Shown in pieces: positions 34,301 to 40,447 of a stretch of 40,447 nucleotides of DNA (the first letter of the stretch is position 1; the number at the start of each line of letters is the position of its first letter). The position numbers were made by a program, and so were the translations under genes. Source of the DNA: an uncultured Clostridia bacterium (GTDB lineage: Bacteria; Bacillota; Clostridia; Oscillospirales; Ruminococcaceae); contig CAMELR010000024.1 of assembly GCA_945923775.1 (NCBI GenBank), positions 1 through 40,447 on the forward strand. The letters are read 5' to 3'. The notes under the pieces were generated by a model, which had not been told where the DNA came from, made no database searches, and worked only from the letters and a program-made list of their open reading frames with translations.

Positions 34301-34955
34301 CAGCAGATGTAAAATCCAAAGGGCAGAAAACCGATGAAACCAACAGCACCGCTAATATTGCGGAAACGGTGTTTGTTTTATTCTTAAGTGATTTCTTCTC
34401 TTTTGCGGGCTTGTCCTTATTTCGGTTCATAAGACGAACTATCAGGAAAAACAATACCATCGTAAGAGTTTTATCCAGAAAATCCATATAAAACTCACCG
34501 ACGATACAGCTAACCGTATTATTTAAGCCCAATGTACGGCAAAACGCAATCATTCCATCTCCCCACATATTTCCGACATTTCCGTCTGCGAGGAGAAAAT
34601 TCAGCGGAGTAGATACTGCAACCGATACAATTGTTATGACAAACGCGGTTGAAAGAAATCCGAACAGGTCCTTTAACAGTCCCTTTTTCTCAAAAATGCC
34701 GACAATTATTCCAACAGATATATTGGTAAGAACGTATAAAAACGCTATCGGTGAATAAATGCCGTATATGATATTGGTTGCCTCGCCAATGACAGCACCG
34801 CAAAAAGGGCCTAACGCATACGCCGCCAAAACCGTACCCAATGCGTCAAGCCATAGCGGCAGCCCCCAAAATTCGGCAAGCGCCTTTCCGCCGCAATTTA
34901 ATATCAGGCAGCCAAAAACAAACAGGCACAGCCAAAAGCTCTTTCCTAGTTTCAT
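31377..34955 (-). CDS. Membrane beta-propeller sensor with HD-GYP output
   Basis: 1192 residues, a fusion. The N-terminal ~190 residues form about five or six TM helices resembling the S component of ECF transporters (LDALGTVLAAYALGPFCGAVIGE). A short linker ends in another hydrophobic segment. Residues ~230-870 are a two-component-type beta-propeller with many Reg_prop repeats (VLWIGTYGGLYRY, RLWIGTNDNG, NLWFTSS, NLWICTSGKG), then a Y_Y_Y domain, a TM helix (about 965-985), and an HD-GYP domain with HDIGKIGIPD, HHERYDGRGY and DAFDAMT. HD-GYP proteins hydrolyse cyclic di-GMP. It thus looks like a hybrid two-component sensor in which the kinase is replaced by a phosphodiesterase. The ATG at 34955 follows AAAGAGGAG. 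Confidence 0.92.
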   Translation of the reverse strand: MKLGKSFWLCLFVFGCLILNCGGKALAEFWGLPLWLDALGTVLAAYALGPFCGAVIGEATNIIYGIYSPIAFLYVLTNISVGIIVGIFEKKGLLKDLFGFLSTAFVITIVSVAVSTPLNFLLADGNVGNMWGDGMIAFCRTLGLNNTVSCIVGEFYMDFLDKTLTMVLFFLIVRLMNRNKDKPAKEKKSLKNKTNTVSAILAVLLVSSVFCPLDFTSAAADGTNGSDNDFDKYIRKVYNRDNGLPGGMANDIVQTKDGVLWIGTYGGLYRYCGNSIEWMNNIKSIKTVNCLYTDEAGRLWIGTNDNGLAIYINDKITNELTKYDGFPSNSVRCITEGSNGFYYAGTTDSLVVLTMSGGLKVYDTIREIVYAKRICADKNGNVAAVTDEGSLYLIKGTEVIAKITPDRHSESFRSCTFDENGALYVGSSLNTVKKYDISEGTFKELASIECGQLAGINSLTCSDDGRLFLCAENGAGYITGGNEYHSIDVSGFNSSIENMLIDYQGNLWFTSSRLGLLCLCRSVFTEMNESDGLSGNVVNTVAKWQGTLYFGTDSGLEAANYNQSEISTRLVEALDGVRIRCLMSDSENNLWICTSGKGVWEVAPNGNIEKYDSSNGALGEKFRSAIELKDGTIAAAGDYGVSFINNGKVIDAIGSSEGLTNPKLLTLCEKTDGSILAGTDGNGIAVIKDGRIVQEIKQEDGLSSDIILRIVKNSDDDGYFIVTGNGLCYLNSENKIRILNNFPYYNNYDVIEGNRNELFVLCSAGIFVVDKTELLAGGNVNYLLLDAKKGLRIALTPNSWNYIDENDNLYLSGDTGAVYFNINEYDFSMRSYRVLLNEIVADGESFLIEKGAQTVIPAGTSEIVFTPEIVNFSVNDPDISVYLEGFDAEPRVMPQSEMESITYSNIPSGEYVFRLAILDSRTGNAIAENTYKLSKEREIYDNWWFRLYAGTVAVIAIAYLTWLIFRTQIQKTLRMQKMELDFAKNQIKMGNETILTIAQAVDAKDENTSQHSVRVSEYSVMIAKELGYSDEQCENLRKIAILHDIGKIGIPDRVLNKPAKLTDEEYAIMKSHVIRGAEILRKFTMIENVADGALYHHERYDGRGYANGLKGEEIPLNARIIGIADAFDAMTANRVYRKKLDLDYVIEELKKGRGTQFDPKLVDIMLKLIENGTVDVEQIYGKKLSEEYANEI

Positions 34956-35051
34956 ACAATCTCCTCTTTAATAATTACACATATTTTATTCATATCATAA
35001 TCCGTTGTTATCAGTTTTTCCGACAACGAACTTTTCTGTTTACGAATAGTA

Positions 35052-37409
35052 TCATATAAGCTTCATACCTCTTGCAGTCATGACCGCTTCGGTCTTGTTT
35101 TTTGCGTCAAGCTTACGATAAACCTCTTTTATCCTCGAACGCAGAGTTTCATAATTCATATTAAGCCTTACAGCAGTTTCCTGTATTGATAAACCGTCCG
35201 CAAGACAGGTCAGTATCCTTATATCCATAGGCTGAAGCTTTGGAAAATCCTTTGTCGACGCTTTCAGATACATGGGATAGCATCTTGTTATTCTGCCGGT
35301 TTCGCTTATCACTCGTGCAAACCATTCACGGTTTATCTTTTTGTTTCGGCTGCAGCTGTCAGCGCATTGATTCAGTAGCTCATATACAGCAGCGCCCTCC
35401 TCTGAAATAATAGGGATAAATCTGTATTCACATATTTTCTCCAGAGCTTTGATAAATCTGCTTTCCCATTCATCGCCTTTTCTGAACAGAATAACAGACG
35501 TCAGAATATCAAGCTCCATATTGATGTACTTTCTGTCGCAGCGTTCAGCATAATACCGCAGAGTTTCTATAAGAGCATATGCTCTGTCGTAATTTTCATA
35601 AGCTATATAACAGCGTATCTTTGTAAGATACCGATAACGTTCCAGAGCATTAAACATTCTGCTTTCATCGGGAGCGTTCTTCATCCATTGTCCCACTGCC
35701 TCCATGTCTCCGCTGTATAATGACATTCGGCACCTCATAGCCTCAATATTTGGAAACAGTCTGTGAAGTTTTTCGCTTTGAGCAGTCTTTTCAAAAGAAT
35801 TAAGCAGTTCCTTTGCATTATCCATTTCGCCGTGACTTATATACTGCCTGATAAGCGTTGCATTGGCAGCAAAAATAAGTTCGGTTTTTCCTCCTGCCTC
35901 CGCTTCAAGCTTAGCTTTTGAGATAAGGGAGATTATCTCGTATGGATCGCCGCCTTTTTCGTAAAAGCTTTCCGCAAGTGCCGCATTTGCCAATCCCTTA
36001 CCGTATTTTCCAAGAAAAGAGCAGACGATATTTCCCGCTGTTGCTGCTATCTCTCTGTCGTGCTTGCTCCAGTCACAGAAATCCTTACCGCCGTTCATCA
36101 ATGACGGCAGATTGCTTGTTACCGAAAATTCGGGAACGGACAGGGATTTTTCCGTAAGAAGCGTATAACAATCCTTGATTAGCTGCAAAATATTGACGCT
36201 TCCTCTGCCCGGCAGCCCAACATCAAGATAAGCAATAAGGCAAATCGCTTCACGCTGTTTTGAACCTATCGCTCTGTTCTTATATTCTTTCAGTTCGTTG
36301 TACCAATACTCGCTTTTATCAAAATCCAAGAGCATTGAATAGAGCATAGACATAGCAGACATCAGATAAGCATTGCTTCTGATATCCTCGTCGGATAGCA
36401 TAAGATAATACTTTCTCATTTCAATGAAATAACCCGTTTCGGGATTTTTCCTTGAATTACGTATCAAAAGCTCACGGATTCGGTCTGAATCATTGTATTT
36501 TGCATACAGTTCAAGCGCCTTGTTATCCTCGTTGCAGCTCTCATAATAACCTCCGGCAAGAACCGCGTAATTATGAAGGTCGTTCTTCGACATTTCCTTT
36601 CCGGCTTTTCTGCGCAGGGCGCATTTCATCTGCCAACGCAAAGTATATTCATCGTTCTTTTTTCTTATAAAATTACCCGAGTCCATTGTACGCTCAATAA
36701 GAGTGTTTACTGCTGAATTTCCTGTTATTATGGCAGCAAGCGCCTCGGTAAAACTGTCAACGATACTGATTTTCAGCAGAAAATCCACTATCTCCGTGCT
36801 GAGTTCAGAGATGATACTCTGTTCCAGATATCTCTGGTACATGATACTGTTCTGCTCAAAAAGCTCATTTCCTGTGCGTTTTCCTGCCAGAAGCTGTTGG
36901 GCAGCATATTTTATTCCGAACGCATTTCCCTCGCAGGTTTCGCGCTGAAAACGCAGCTCCTCCTCGGAAAGAATGATTCCTTCGGAGCGCATATATTTGT
37001 CAATGCCTTCATCAGTCAGTGCAAGGTCTTCTTCAGGTATTATAAGCATATGGCAGGTGACAACAGTGTCGTACAGCCAGCTTGGCATCATGCTTCGTCC
37101 AAGTATTATCACCCAGAGCTTTTTTCTTCTGCATAATTCCTTTATCTCGACGCGCAGTTCATCGCTGTCAATGGCATTTACGTTGTCTATCACGACGGTA
37201 ACGGTTCGTTCGCAGTCATCGGGAATAACTGACAGGTCACAGCTGTTCTGACTGCATGGAATGTATAAATATGTACCCTTTTTGAAATACTGCTTGACAA
37301 GCTCGGTTTTCCCATAGCCCGATGCTGCGTAAATATAGACATTCTGCTTTAAGAGATTGGCAGCATCAAGCTTCTTGAAGGCTTCGACGGGTTTTATATA
37401 TTCGTTCAA
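35052..37409 (-). CDS. LuxR/MalT-like STAND transcription regulator
   Basis: 785 residues. The N-terminal P-loop is ASGYGKTELVK (about residues 29-39) with a VVIDNVNA Walker B-like segment; a winged-helix and helical TPR-like middle (about 280-700) follows, and a C-terminal LuxR-type HTH (QPMDIRILTCLADGLSIQETAVRLNMNYETLRSRIKEVYRKL) ends the protein. This is the MalT architecture, where a ligand on the repeats allows ATP-dependent oligomerisation and DNA binding. It starts at TTG (37409) with GGGGTGAT upstream; there is no ATG at the right place. It is first of the sensory cluster that runs to 27122. An extended -10 TGGTATAAT at 37443-37451 lies 35 nt upstream. Confidence 0.92.
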   Translation of the reverse strand: MNEYIKPVEAFKKLDAANLLKQNVYIYAASGYGKTELVKQYFKKGTYLYIPCSQNSCDLSVIPDDCERTVTVVIDNVNAIDSDELRVEIKELCRRKKLWVIILGRSMMPSWLYDTVVTCHMLIIPEEDLALTDEGIDKYMRSEGIILSEEELRFQRETCEGNAFGIKYAAQQLLAGKRTGNELFEQNSIMYQRYLEQSIISELSTEIVDFLLKISIVDSFTEALAAIITGNSAVNTLIERTMDSGNFIRKKNDEYTLRWQMKCALRRKAGKEMSKNDLHNYAVLAGGYYESCNEDNKALELYAKYNDSDRIRELLIRNSRKNPETGYFIEMRKYYLMLSDEDIRSNAYLMSAMSMLYSMLLDFDKSEYWYNELKEYKNRAIGSKQREAICLIAYLDVGLPGRGSVNILQLIKDCYTLLTEKSLSVPEFSVTSNLPSLMNGGKDFCDWSKHDREIAATAGNIVCSFLGKYGKGLANAALAESFYEKGGDPYEIISLISKAKLEAEAGGKTELIFAANATLIRQYISHGEMDNAKELLNSFEKTAQSEKLHRLFPNIEAMRCRMSLYSGDMEAVGQWMKNAPDESRMFNALERYRYLTKIRCYIAYENYDRAYALIETLRYYAERCDRKYINMELDILTSVILFRKGDEWESRFIKALEKICEYRFIPIISEEGAAVYELLNQCADSCSRNKKINREWFARVISETGRITRCYPMYLKASTKDFPKLQPMDIRILTCLADGLSIQETAVRLNMNYETLRSRIKEVYRKLDAKNKTEAVMTARGMKLI

Positions 37410-37442
37410 TACCTATCACCCCATAATTTATACACTATTACT

Positions 37443-37671
37443 ATTATACCATAACTGCAAGGTTATGGTATAATTGTCCGATACGCACGAAGTTCGCCCA
37501 CGGCGAACGAATGTGCGAGGACATTGAGATAATGTAGAATAAATGCTTTGCGTTTATTATACCATAACCGCAAGGTTATGGTATAATTGTCCGATACGCA
37601 CGAAGTTCGCCCACGGCGAACGAATGTGCGAGGACATTGAGATAATGTAGAATAAATGCTTTGCATTTATT
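37443..37671. repeat. Two tandem 113-bp repeats built of hairpins
   Basis: Units at 37443-37555 and 37556-37668 differ at only two positions. Each unit folds into four stems: (A) ATTATACCATAACC-GCAA-GGTTATGGTATAAT; (B) TGTCC...GGACA enclosing CGCAC...GTGCG and GTTCGCC-CAC-GGCGAAC; (C) ACATT-GAGAT-AATGT; (D) AATAAATGC-TTT-GCATTTATT. Both differences (C/T in A, A/G in D) keep pairing through G-U. Hairpin A also carries TGGTATAAT outward on both strands, giving extended -10 promoters, the leftmost facing the LuxR gene. Confidence 0.85.
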
Positions 37672-37800
37672 CTATCATATTTTTTCATAAATGTCATCAC
37701 CTTTTCGGGTGAAAATAACAAAAAAGCCGCTTGGAAATCAATTGGTAACCATATAATATTAAATCAGTGATAGATTGTCAATACAAGTGCAACACAATTA

Positions 37801-37832
37801 TTGAGCATTCGGGCAATTGCCCGAATGCTCAA
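37801..37832. repeat. 32-bp perfect palindrome
   Basis: TTGAGCATTCGGGCAA followed directly by its exact reverse complement. It lies inside the IS30 remnant near its left inverted repeat, at or near the deletion scar. It has no loop, and T-runs do not follow. Confidence 0.85.
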
Positions 37833-37881
37833 TCCCTGGGCTTGCAAAACTCTTGATATGTGCTTGAATGCGGGCTTCGCC

Positions 37882-37941
37882 CTACCGCACAAATCTTGAC
37901 AACTCCCGCTCTTCTGTGGTAAAATGGGTGTAATGACACAT
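37882..37941 (-). pseudogene. IS30-family transposase, 5' fragment
   Basis: ATG at 37941 with GGAGGAG upstream opens MCHYTHFTTEERELSRFVR, the typical N-terminal HTH arm of IS30-family transposases, and ends at TAG (37882-37884). The HTH and DDE domain are deleted. Confidence 0.75.
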
Positions 37942-38128
37942 ATTGCTCCTCCTTTTGGGTTGTGTGGTTACTCCCATTATATCACGAGGTGCTTTATGTG
38001 TCATTATTTTTTTCGGGTGTTGCACTTAAATTATAAATCTATCACAAAAAAACAGAAATTTGATGTTAAAGTTCTTTCTGAACAAGTGGGCTTTAGACTA
38101 TAGAACGGCTAGATAGTTAAAATTGCTA

Positions 38129-38156
38129 TTGACAATAATAACGAAAAAATTATAAT
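38129..38156 (+). promoter_or_regulatory. Promoter of the MNT nucleotidyltransferase gene
   Basis: TTGACA (38129-38134), 16-nt spacer, TATAAT (38151-38156). Confidence 0.8.
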
Positions 38157-38187
38157 AAGGTAAGCGAGAGAAAAGCGAGGTGGTATC

Positions 38188-38526
38188 ATGCTTGACAAGA
38201 AGGAAATGACAATGCTGCTAAACGAGGCGGTTGACGGTCTTAAAGCAATTTACGGCAGTCATATTATGGGGATAATTCTGTTCGGCTCTTACGCAAGGGG
38301 CGATTTCACTAAGGACTCCGATATTGATATAGCTGTTATCCTTGATTTGCCGAGAGGACAGGAAAACGCTTTCAGGTCAAAGCTTATCGAGTTCTCATCG
38401 GACCTCGACCTGAAGTATGATACACTGACAAGCTTTCGCTGTATCCCCTACTCCGAATTTGAGCAGTGGAAAGATACCCTGCCGTTTTATCTGAGTATTC
38501 AGAGGGAGGGAATAAAGATTGCTTAG
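38188..38526 (+). CDS. MNT-type nucleotidyltransferase (HEPN-MNT antitoxin-like)
   Basis: 112 residues, minimal nucleotidyltransferase fold: GSYARGD at residues 33-39 followed by SDIDI with metal-binding D45 and D47. Such proteins pair with a downstream HEPN RNase in toxin-antitoxin modules, where the MNT partner AMPylates or masks the HEPN toxin. The ATG follows GAGGTGG with good spacing. Here the downstream HEPN frame is cut after 15 codons (38519-38566), so the antitoxin appears orphaned. Confidence 0.9.
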   Translation: MLDKKEMTMLLNEAVDGLKAIYGSHIMGIILFGSYARGDFTKDSDIDIAVILDLPRGQENAFRSKLIEFSSDLDLKYDTLTSFRCIPYSEFEQWKDTLPFYLSIQREGIKIA

Positions 38527-38566
38527 CAATGAACTTATTCCCCTGACAAAATATCAGCTTCAATAA
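38519..38566 (+). pseudogene. Truncated start of the HEPN partner gene
   Basis: A TTG overlapping the MNT stop opens a 15-codon frame ending at TAA (38564-38566). The residues (LSNELIPLTKYQLQ) resemble the first helix of HEPN-domain proteins, and the overlap is typical of MNT-HEPN operons. The integrase terminator begins immediately after, so the gene was probably cut by the element on the right. Confidence 0.45.
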
Positions 38567-38570
38567 CCAA

Positions 38571-38607
38571 AAAATAAATCACCGGAGAGGTTACGCGCCT
38601 CTCCGGT
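38571..38607 (-). terminator. Terminator of the integrase gene
   Basis: Minus strand ACCGGAGAGG-7 nt-CCTCTCCGGT (10-bp perfect stem), then GATTTATTTTTT. Confidence 0.9.
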
Positions 38608-38611
38608 TATC

Positions 38612-40009
38612 TTATTCATCGTCCTTCTTCAACTGTTCGCCTGGAGTAAGCAGAGCCTCCAGCTTGTCCGCAGCAATATCCTCAACAGAGCGCAGGGAGT
38701 GCCCGTAGATGTCGCTGGTCGTTGAGGCTAGCGTATGCCCCAGCCTCTTTGACACCGCCTTGAGCGGCACACCCTGCATAAGCAGCATGGTTGCCGATGT
38801 ATGCCGAAGCATATGCGGGGTTACATGTGGCAGACCGTTCCTCGCAGTAAACTTCCTCAGCCATGTGGTTACGCTTGACGGGTGAATCGGCAGACCGTTG
38901 CACTGCGTGAAAATCTTGCCGCTCTCCTGCCAGCCTTCGCCCATCTGCTCACGGATAGAGTTCTGATACTCCCTGAACTCCGCCAACATTGTCATCACCG
39001 ACTGCGGCAGCTTGACATAACGCTCGGAGCTTTCGGTCTTGGTGGAATCCTCATACATACCGACATTCGGCAGGTAAAGGGAATTGCGACAGATATGTAT
39101 GCAGCCGCTCTCCCAATACACATCGTTCCACTCCAGACCGCATATCTCCGCTCTCCTTGCACCGCTGAATATCATCAGCTTTACCATAACGGAATACTGA
39201 TACTGCCCTTTCTCGTCAAGTGCGTTTATCAGCTGAAGCGTCTGCTCCTCGTCAAGGCACTTAGCCTCACGGCGACGGAGCTTTGGCGGGTCAACCCGCT
39301 CGCAGGGGTTTGAGAACAGAAAGCCCCATTTAACCGCCTTTGCCAGAATCGCCGAAAGGCATCTGTGATAATGAAGCAGCGTTTTTGAGGAAAACTTCCT
39401 GTCTGTGCCAATCACGTCGAACAGCTCCTCCGGCTGGATTTCAAGCGCCTCGCTTATGCCGAGCGCTGTTTCCTTGCTGACATTGTTTCCTGCCGCCATG
39501 CTCTCCAGCGTGGTCATTGAAATGCCAGCCGCGTCTATCAGCTTGTAGCGCGAGATGTCGTTGTCCTTCATGAACTTACGAAAATCAATGCGGCATTTGT
39601 ACTTGTAGTCGATTCGTATGCCTTCCTCGGCGAGGTTCTTGTAGAAAGCATTGAGGTGGAGCGGTGTTATTTCGGACAGCTTCAGATGTCCGAGCGCCGG
39701 CTGTATTCGTTTGAGCAGGTCGTCGTAGTGCTTCTGCGTGGTGTTTTTGAGGTGCGTCTGCTCGTAGTCCTGCCGCCACTGCTCGATAAAGACGTTCAGC
39801 GTTATGGAGTCATCAATGTACTGCTCCTGTCGGCATTGTTCCTCGAACAAAACCTTTTGTCGGGTTATCTCCTCCTGCTTTTGCCGCTCGGTCATGTTCG
39901 GGTCAAGGTGTATTGTGCGGGTCTTGTATCGTCGGACATTGGTTTTGGGGTCAAAGCCGTCCGAAACTCTTATCCGCACGCTGTTTCCGCGGATTTGAAT
40001 GTTTCCCAT
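38612..40009 (-). CDS. int: Tyrosine site-specific integrase with inserted HTH domain
   Basis: 465 residues. The N-terminal arm-binding region (about 1-60) and SAM-like core-binding domain (about 60-230) precede the catalytic domain with SGARRAEICGLEW (first Arg), HVTPHMLRHTSA (H-x2-R) and LGHTLASTTSDIYGHS (His and nucleophilic Tyr). The core-binding domain is interrupted at about residues 138-200 by a Cro/C1-type HTH (KFMKDNDISRYKLIDAAGIS, then a GNNVSKETALGISEALE recognition part). The ATG at 40009 has AAAGGATGAT upstream; an earlier in-frame ATG at 40045 is less likely. It lies downstream of an excisionase-like gene on the same strand. The element should extend to the right, out of the window, with its left attachment site between about 38560 and 38611. 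Confidence 0.93.
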   Translation of the reverse strand: MGNIQIRGNSVRIRVSDGFDPKTNVRRYKTRTIHLDPNMTERQKQEEITRQKVLFEEQCRQEQYIDDSITLNVFIEQWRQDYEQTHLKNTTQKHYDDLLKRIQPALGHLKLSEITPLHLNAFYKNLAEEGIRIDYKYKCRIDFRKFMKDNDISRYKLIDAAGISMTTLESMAAGNNVSKETALGISEALEIQPEELFDVIGTDRKFSSKTLLHYHRCLSAILAKAVKWGFLFSNPCERVDPPKLRRREAKCLDEEQTLQLINALDEKGQYQYSVMVKLMIFSGARRAEICGLEWNDVYWESGCIHICRNSLYLPNVGMYEDSTKTESSERYVKLPQSVMTMLAEFREYQNSIREQMGEGWQESGKIFTQCNGLPIHPSSVTTWLRKFTARNGLPHVTPHMLRHTSATMLLMQGVPLKAVSKRLGHTLASTTSDIYGHSLRSVEDIAADKLEALLTPGEQLKKDDE

Positions 40010-40064
40010 AGTATCATCCTTTCCTGATATTAAGCCCATCTGCACGAAACAGACGGGCTAAGTA

Positions 40065-40391
40065 TCAACGCTTGATTCGTGCAGGAACTTTTCGGATTCC
40101 GTCCGCTGCTGCCATGGGGACAGACGCTTCCGGCTCCGGCTGTTCCGCCTTTACGCCGCCGCTCATCAGAAATTCCATAAGTACATTCCAGTTTATGAGC
40201 GTTTTGTTGCCAACCTTGATACAGGGTATCTGCCCTGTGCGGCAGAGAAAGCGCAAGGTGTTCTCGTTGAGACCTATGTGCCGTTCCCTGCAGCACTTCG
40301 CCGTCACAGAGATATTGTTTATCAGCTGCGGCGGCATTCCCTGGTTAAGCGGGAAAAAAGTGATTATCTGGACATTTGTGTTCTCGTCCAT
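40065..40391 (-). CDS. Excisionase-like small DNA-binding protein
   Basis: 108 residues from the ATG at 40391 (the frame continues to a TTG at 40436; the ribosome binding site is weak for both). The middle (LNENTLRFLCRTGQIPCIKVGNKTLINWNVLMEFL) matches the winged MerR/excisionase HTH family that guides excision by tyrosine integrases. It lies 55 nt upstream of int on the same strand, the usual xis-int order. The C-terminal tail is Pro/Ala-rich and basic. Confidence 0.8.
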   Translation of the reverse strand: MDENTNVQIITFFPLNQGMPPQLINNISVTAKCCRERHIGLNENTLRFLCRTGQIPCIKVGNKTLINWNVLMEFLMSGGVKAEQPEPEASVPMAAADGIRKVPARIKR

Positions 40392-40447
40392 AGTGTTCTT
40401 GTCAAGCAAAATTGTAACACTTTCCCCCAAAATCAAGCCATACGTTT

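Larger units (their letters stand above)
37767..38045 (-). mobile_element. Internally deleted IS30-family element (279 bp)
   Basis: Imperfect 29-bp terminal inverted repeats at 37767-37795 and 38017-38045 share GTGTTGCACTT outer-to-inner and TCTATCAC at the tips. Inside, read on the minus strand, are a promoter-like TATAAT, GGAGGAG and the first 19 codons of an IS30-type transposase, then a stop. The rest of the transposase is gone. I see no clear target duplication. It cannot move by itself. Confidence 0.75.

Noticed and set aside
37443-37668. CRISPR array
   Set aside because: Only two adjacent 113-bp units with no spacers and no cas genes.
38550-38611. tRNA-derived attachment site next to the integrase
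   Set aside because: I could not find a copy of the tRNA-Arg 3' end near the integrase, so the two putative integration points cannot be shown to be the ends of one element.

Overview
The window looks like chromosomal DNA of a strictly anaerobic Gram-positive member of the Clostridia, most like Ruminococcus or another Oscillospiraceae. The grounds are a trimeric HydABC-type [FeFe] hydrogenase, a two-gene SufC/SufB-like Fe-S assembly system without sufS, sufU or sufD, strong AGGAGG ribosome binding sites, TTGACA-17-TATAAT promoters and several TTG starts. The genus is inferred from gene content only.

Layout. 1-4.3 kb: two hybrid histidine kinases. 4.4-8.4 kb (minus): hydC-hydB-hydA. 8.7-11.2 kb (minus): an Rrf2/IscR-like regulator, nadA and mnmA. 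11.4-13.2 kb: a small hypothetical gene, a DUF4190-like membrane protein and an Lgt-family lipoprotein diacylglyceryl transferase, followed by a multi-hairpin intergenic element. 13.6-16.2 kb: the sufC-sufB pair and a tandem GNAT protein. 16.3-24.2 kb: a tightly packed plus-strand operon with a Ser/Thr kinase, a coiled-coil protein, a zinc-ribbon/FHA protein, an NrdG-like radical SAM protein, a leucine-rich-repeat protein, a ClpB-like AAA+ ATPase and a PP2C phosphatase. I do not recognise this as a described system, and it is the main candidate for a novel one.

24.3 kb: tRNA-Arg(ACG), which has a possible integrase scar at its 3' end. 24.6-26.7 kb: an HTH regulator divergent from a von Willebrand A protein and a PPP-type phosphatase. 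27.1-37.4 kb (minus): a sensory cluster with a LuxR/MalT-like regulator, a beta-propeller HD-GYP protein, two BMP/PnrA-family binding proteins with no ABC permease, and a methyl-accepting chemotaxis protein. 37.4-38.6 kb: a mobile-element graveyard with two 113-bp repeats made of hairpins, an internally deleted IS30-family element, and an MNT nucleotidyltransferase whose HEPN partner appears cut off. 38.6-40.4 kb (minus): an excisionase-like protein and a tyrosine integrase with an inserted HTH domain, probably the left end of an integrative element that runs out of the window.

How the genes fit together. Fe-S metabolism recurs in the left half (hydrogenase, NadA, Rrf2, SufBC, radical SAM). 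Phosphosignalling dominates the centre: the kinase and PP2C could write and erase phosphothreonine, the FHA protein could read it, and the AAA+ ATPase could remodel a target. The 27-37 kb cluster pairs solute-binding proteins with a chemoreceptor and a probable c-di-GMP phosphodiesterase, which suggests sensing rather than transport. By eye, base composition is clearly more G+C rich at 4.4-24.2 kb than at 0-4.3 and 27-38 kb; I could not compute it.
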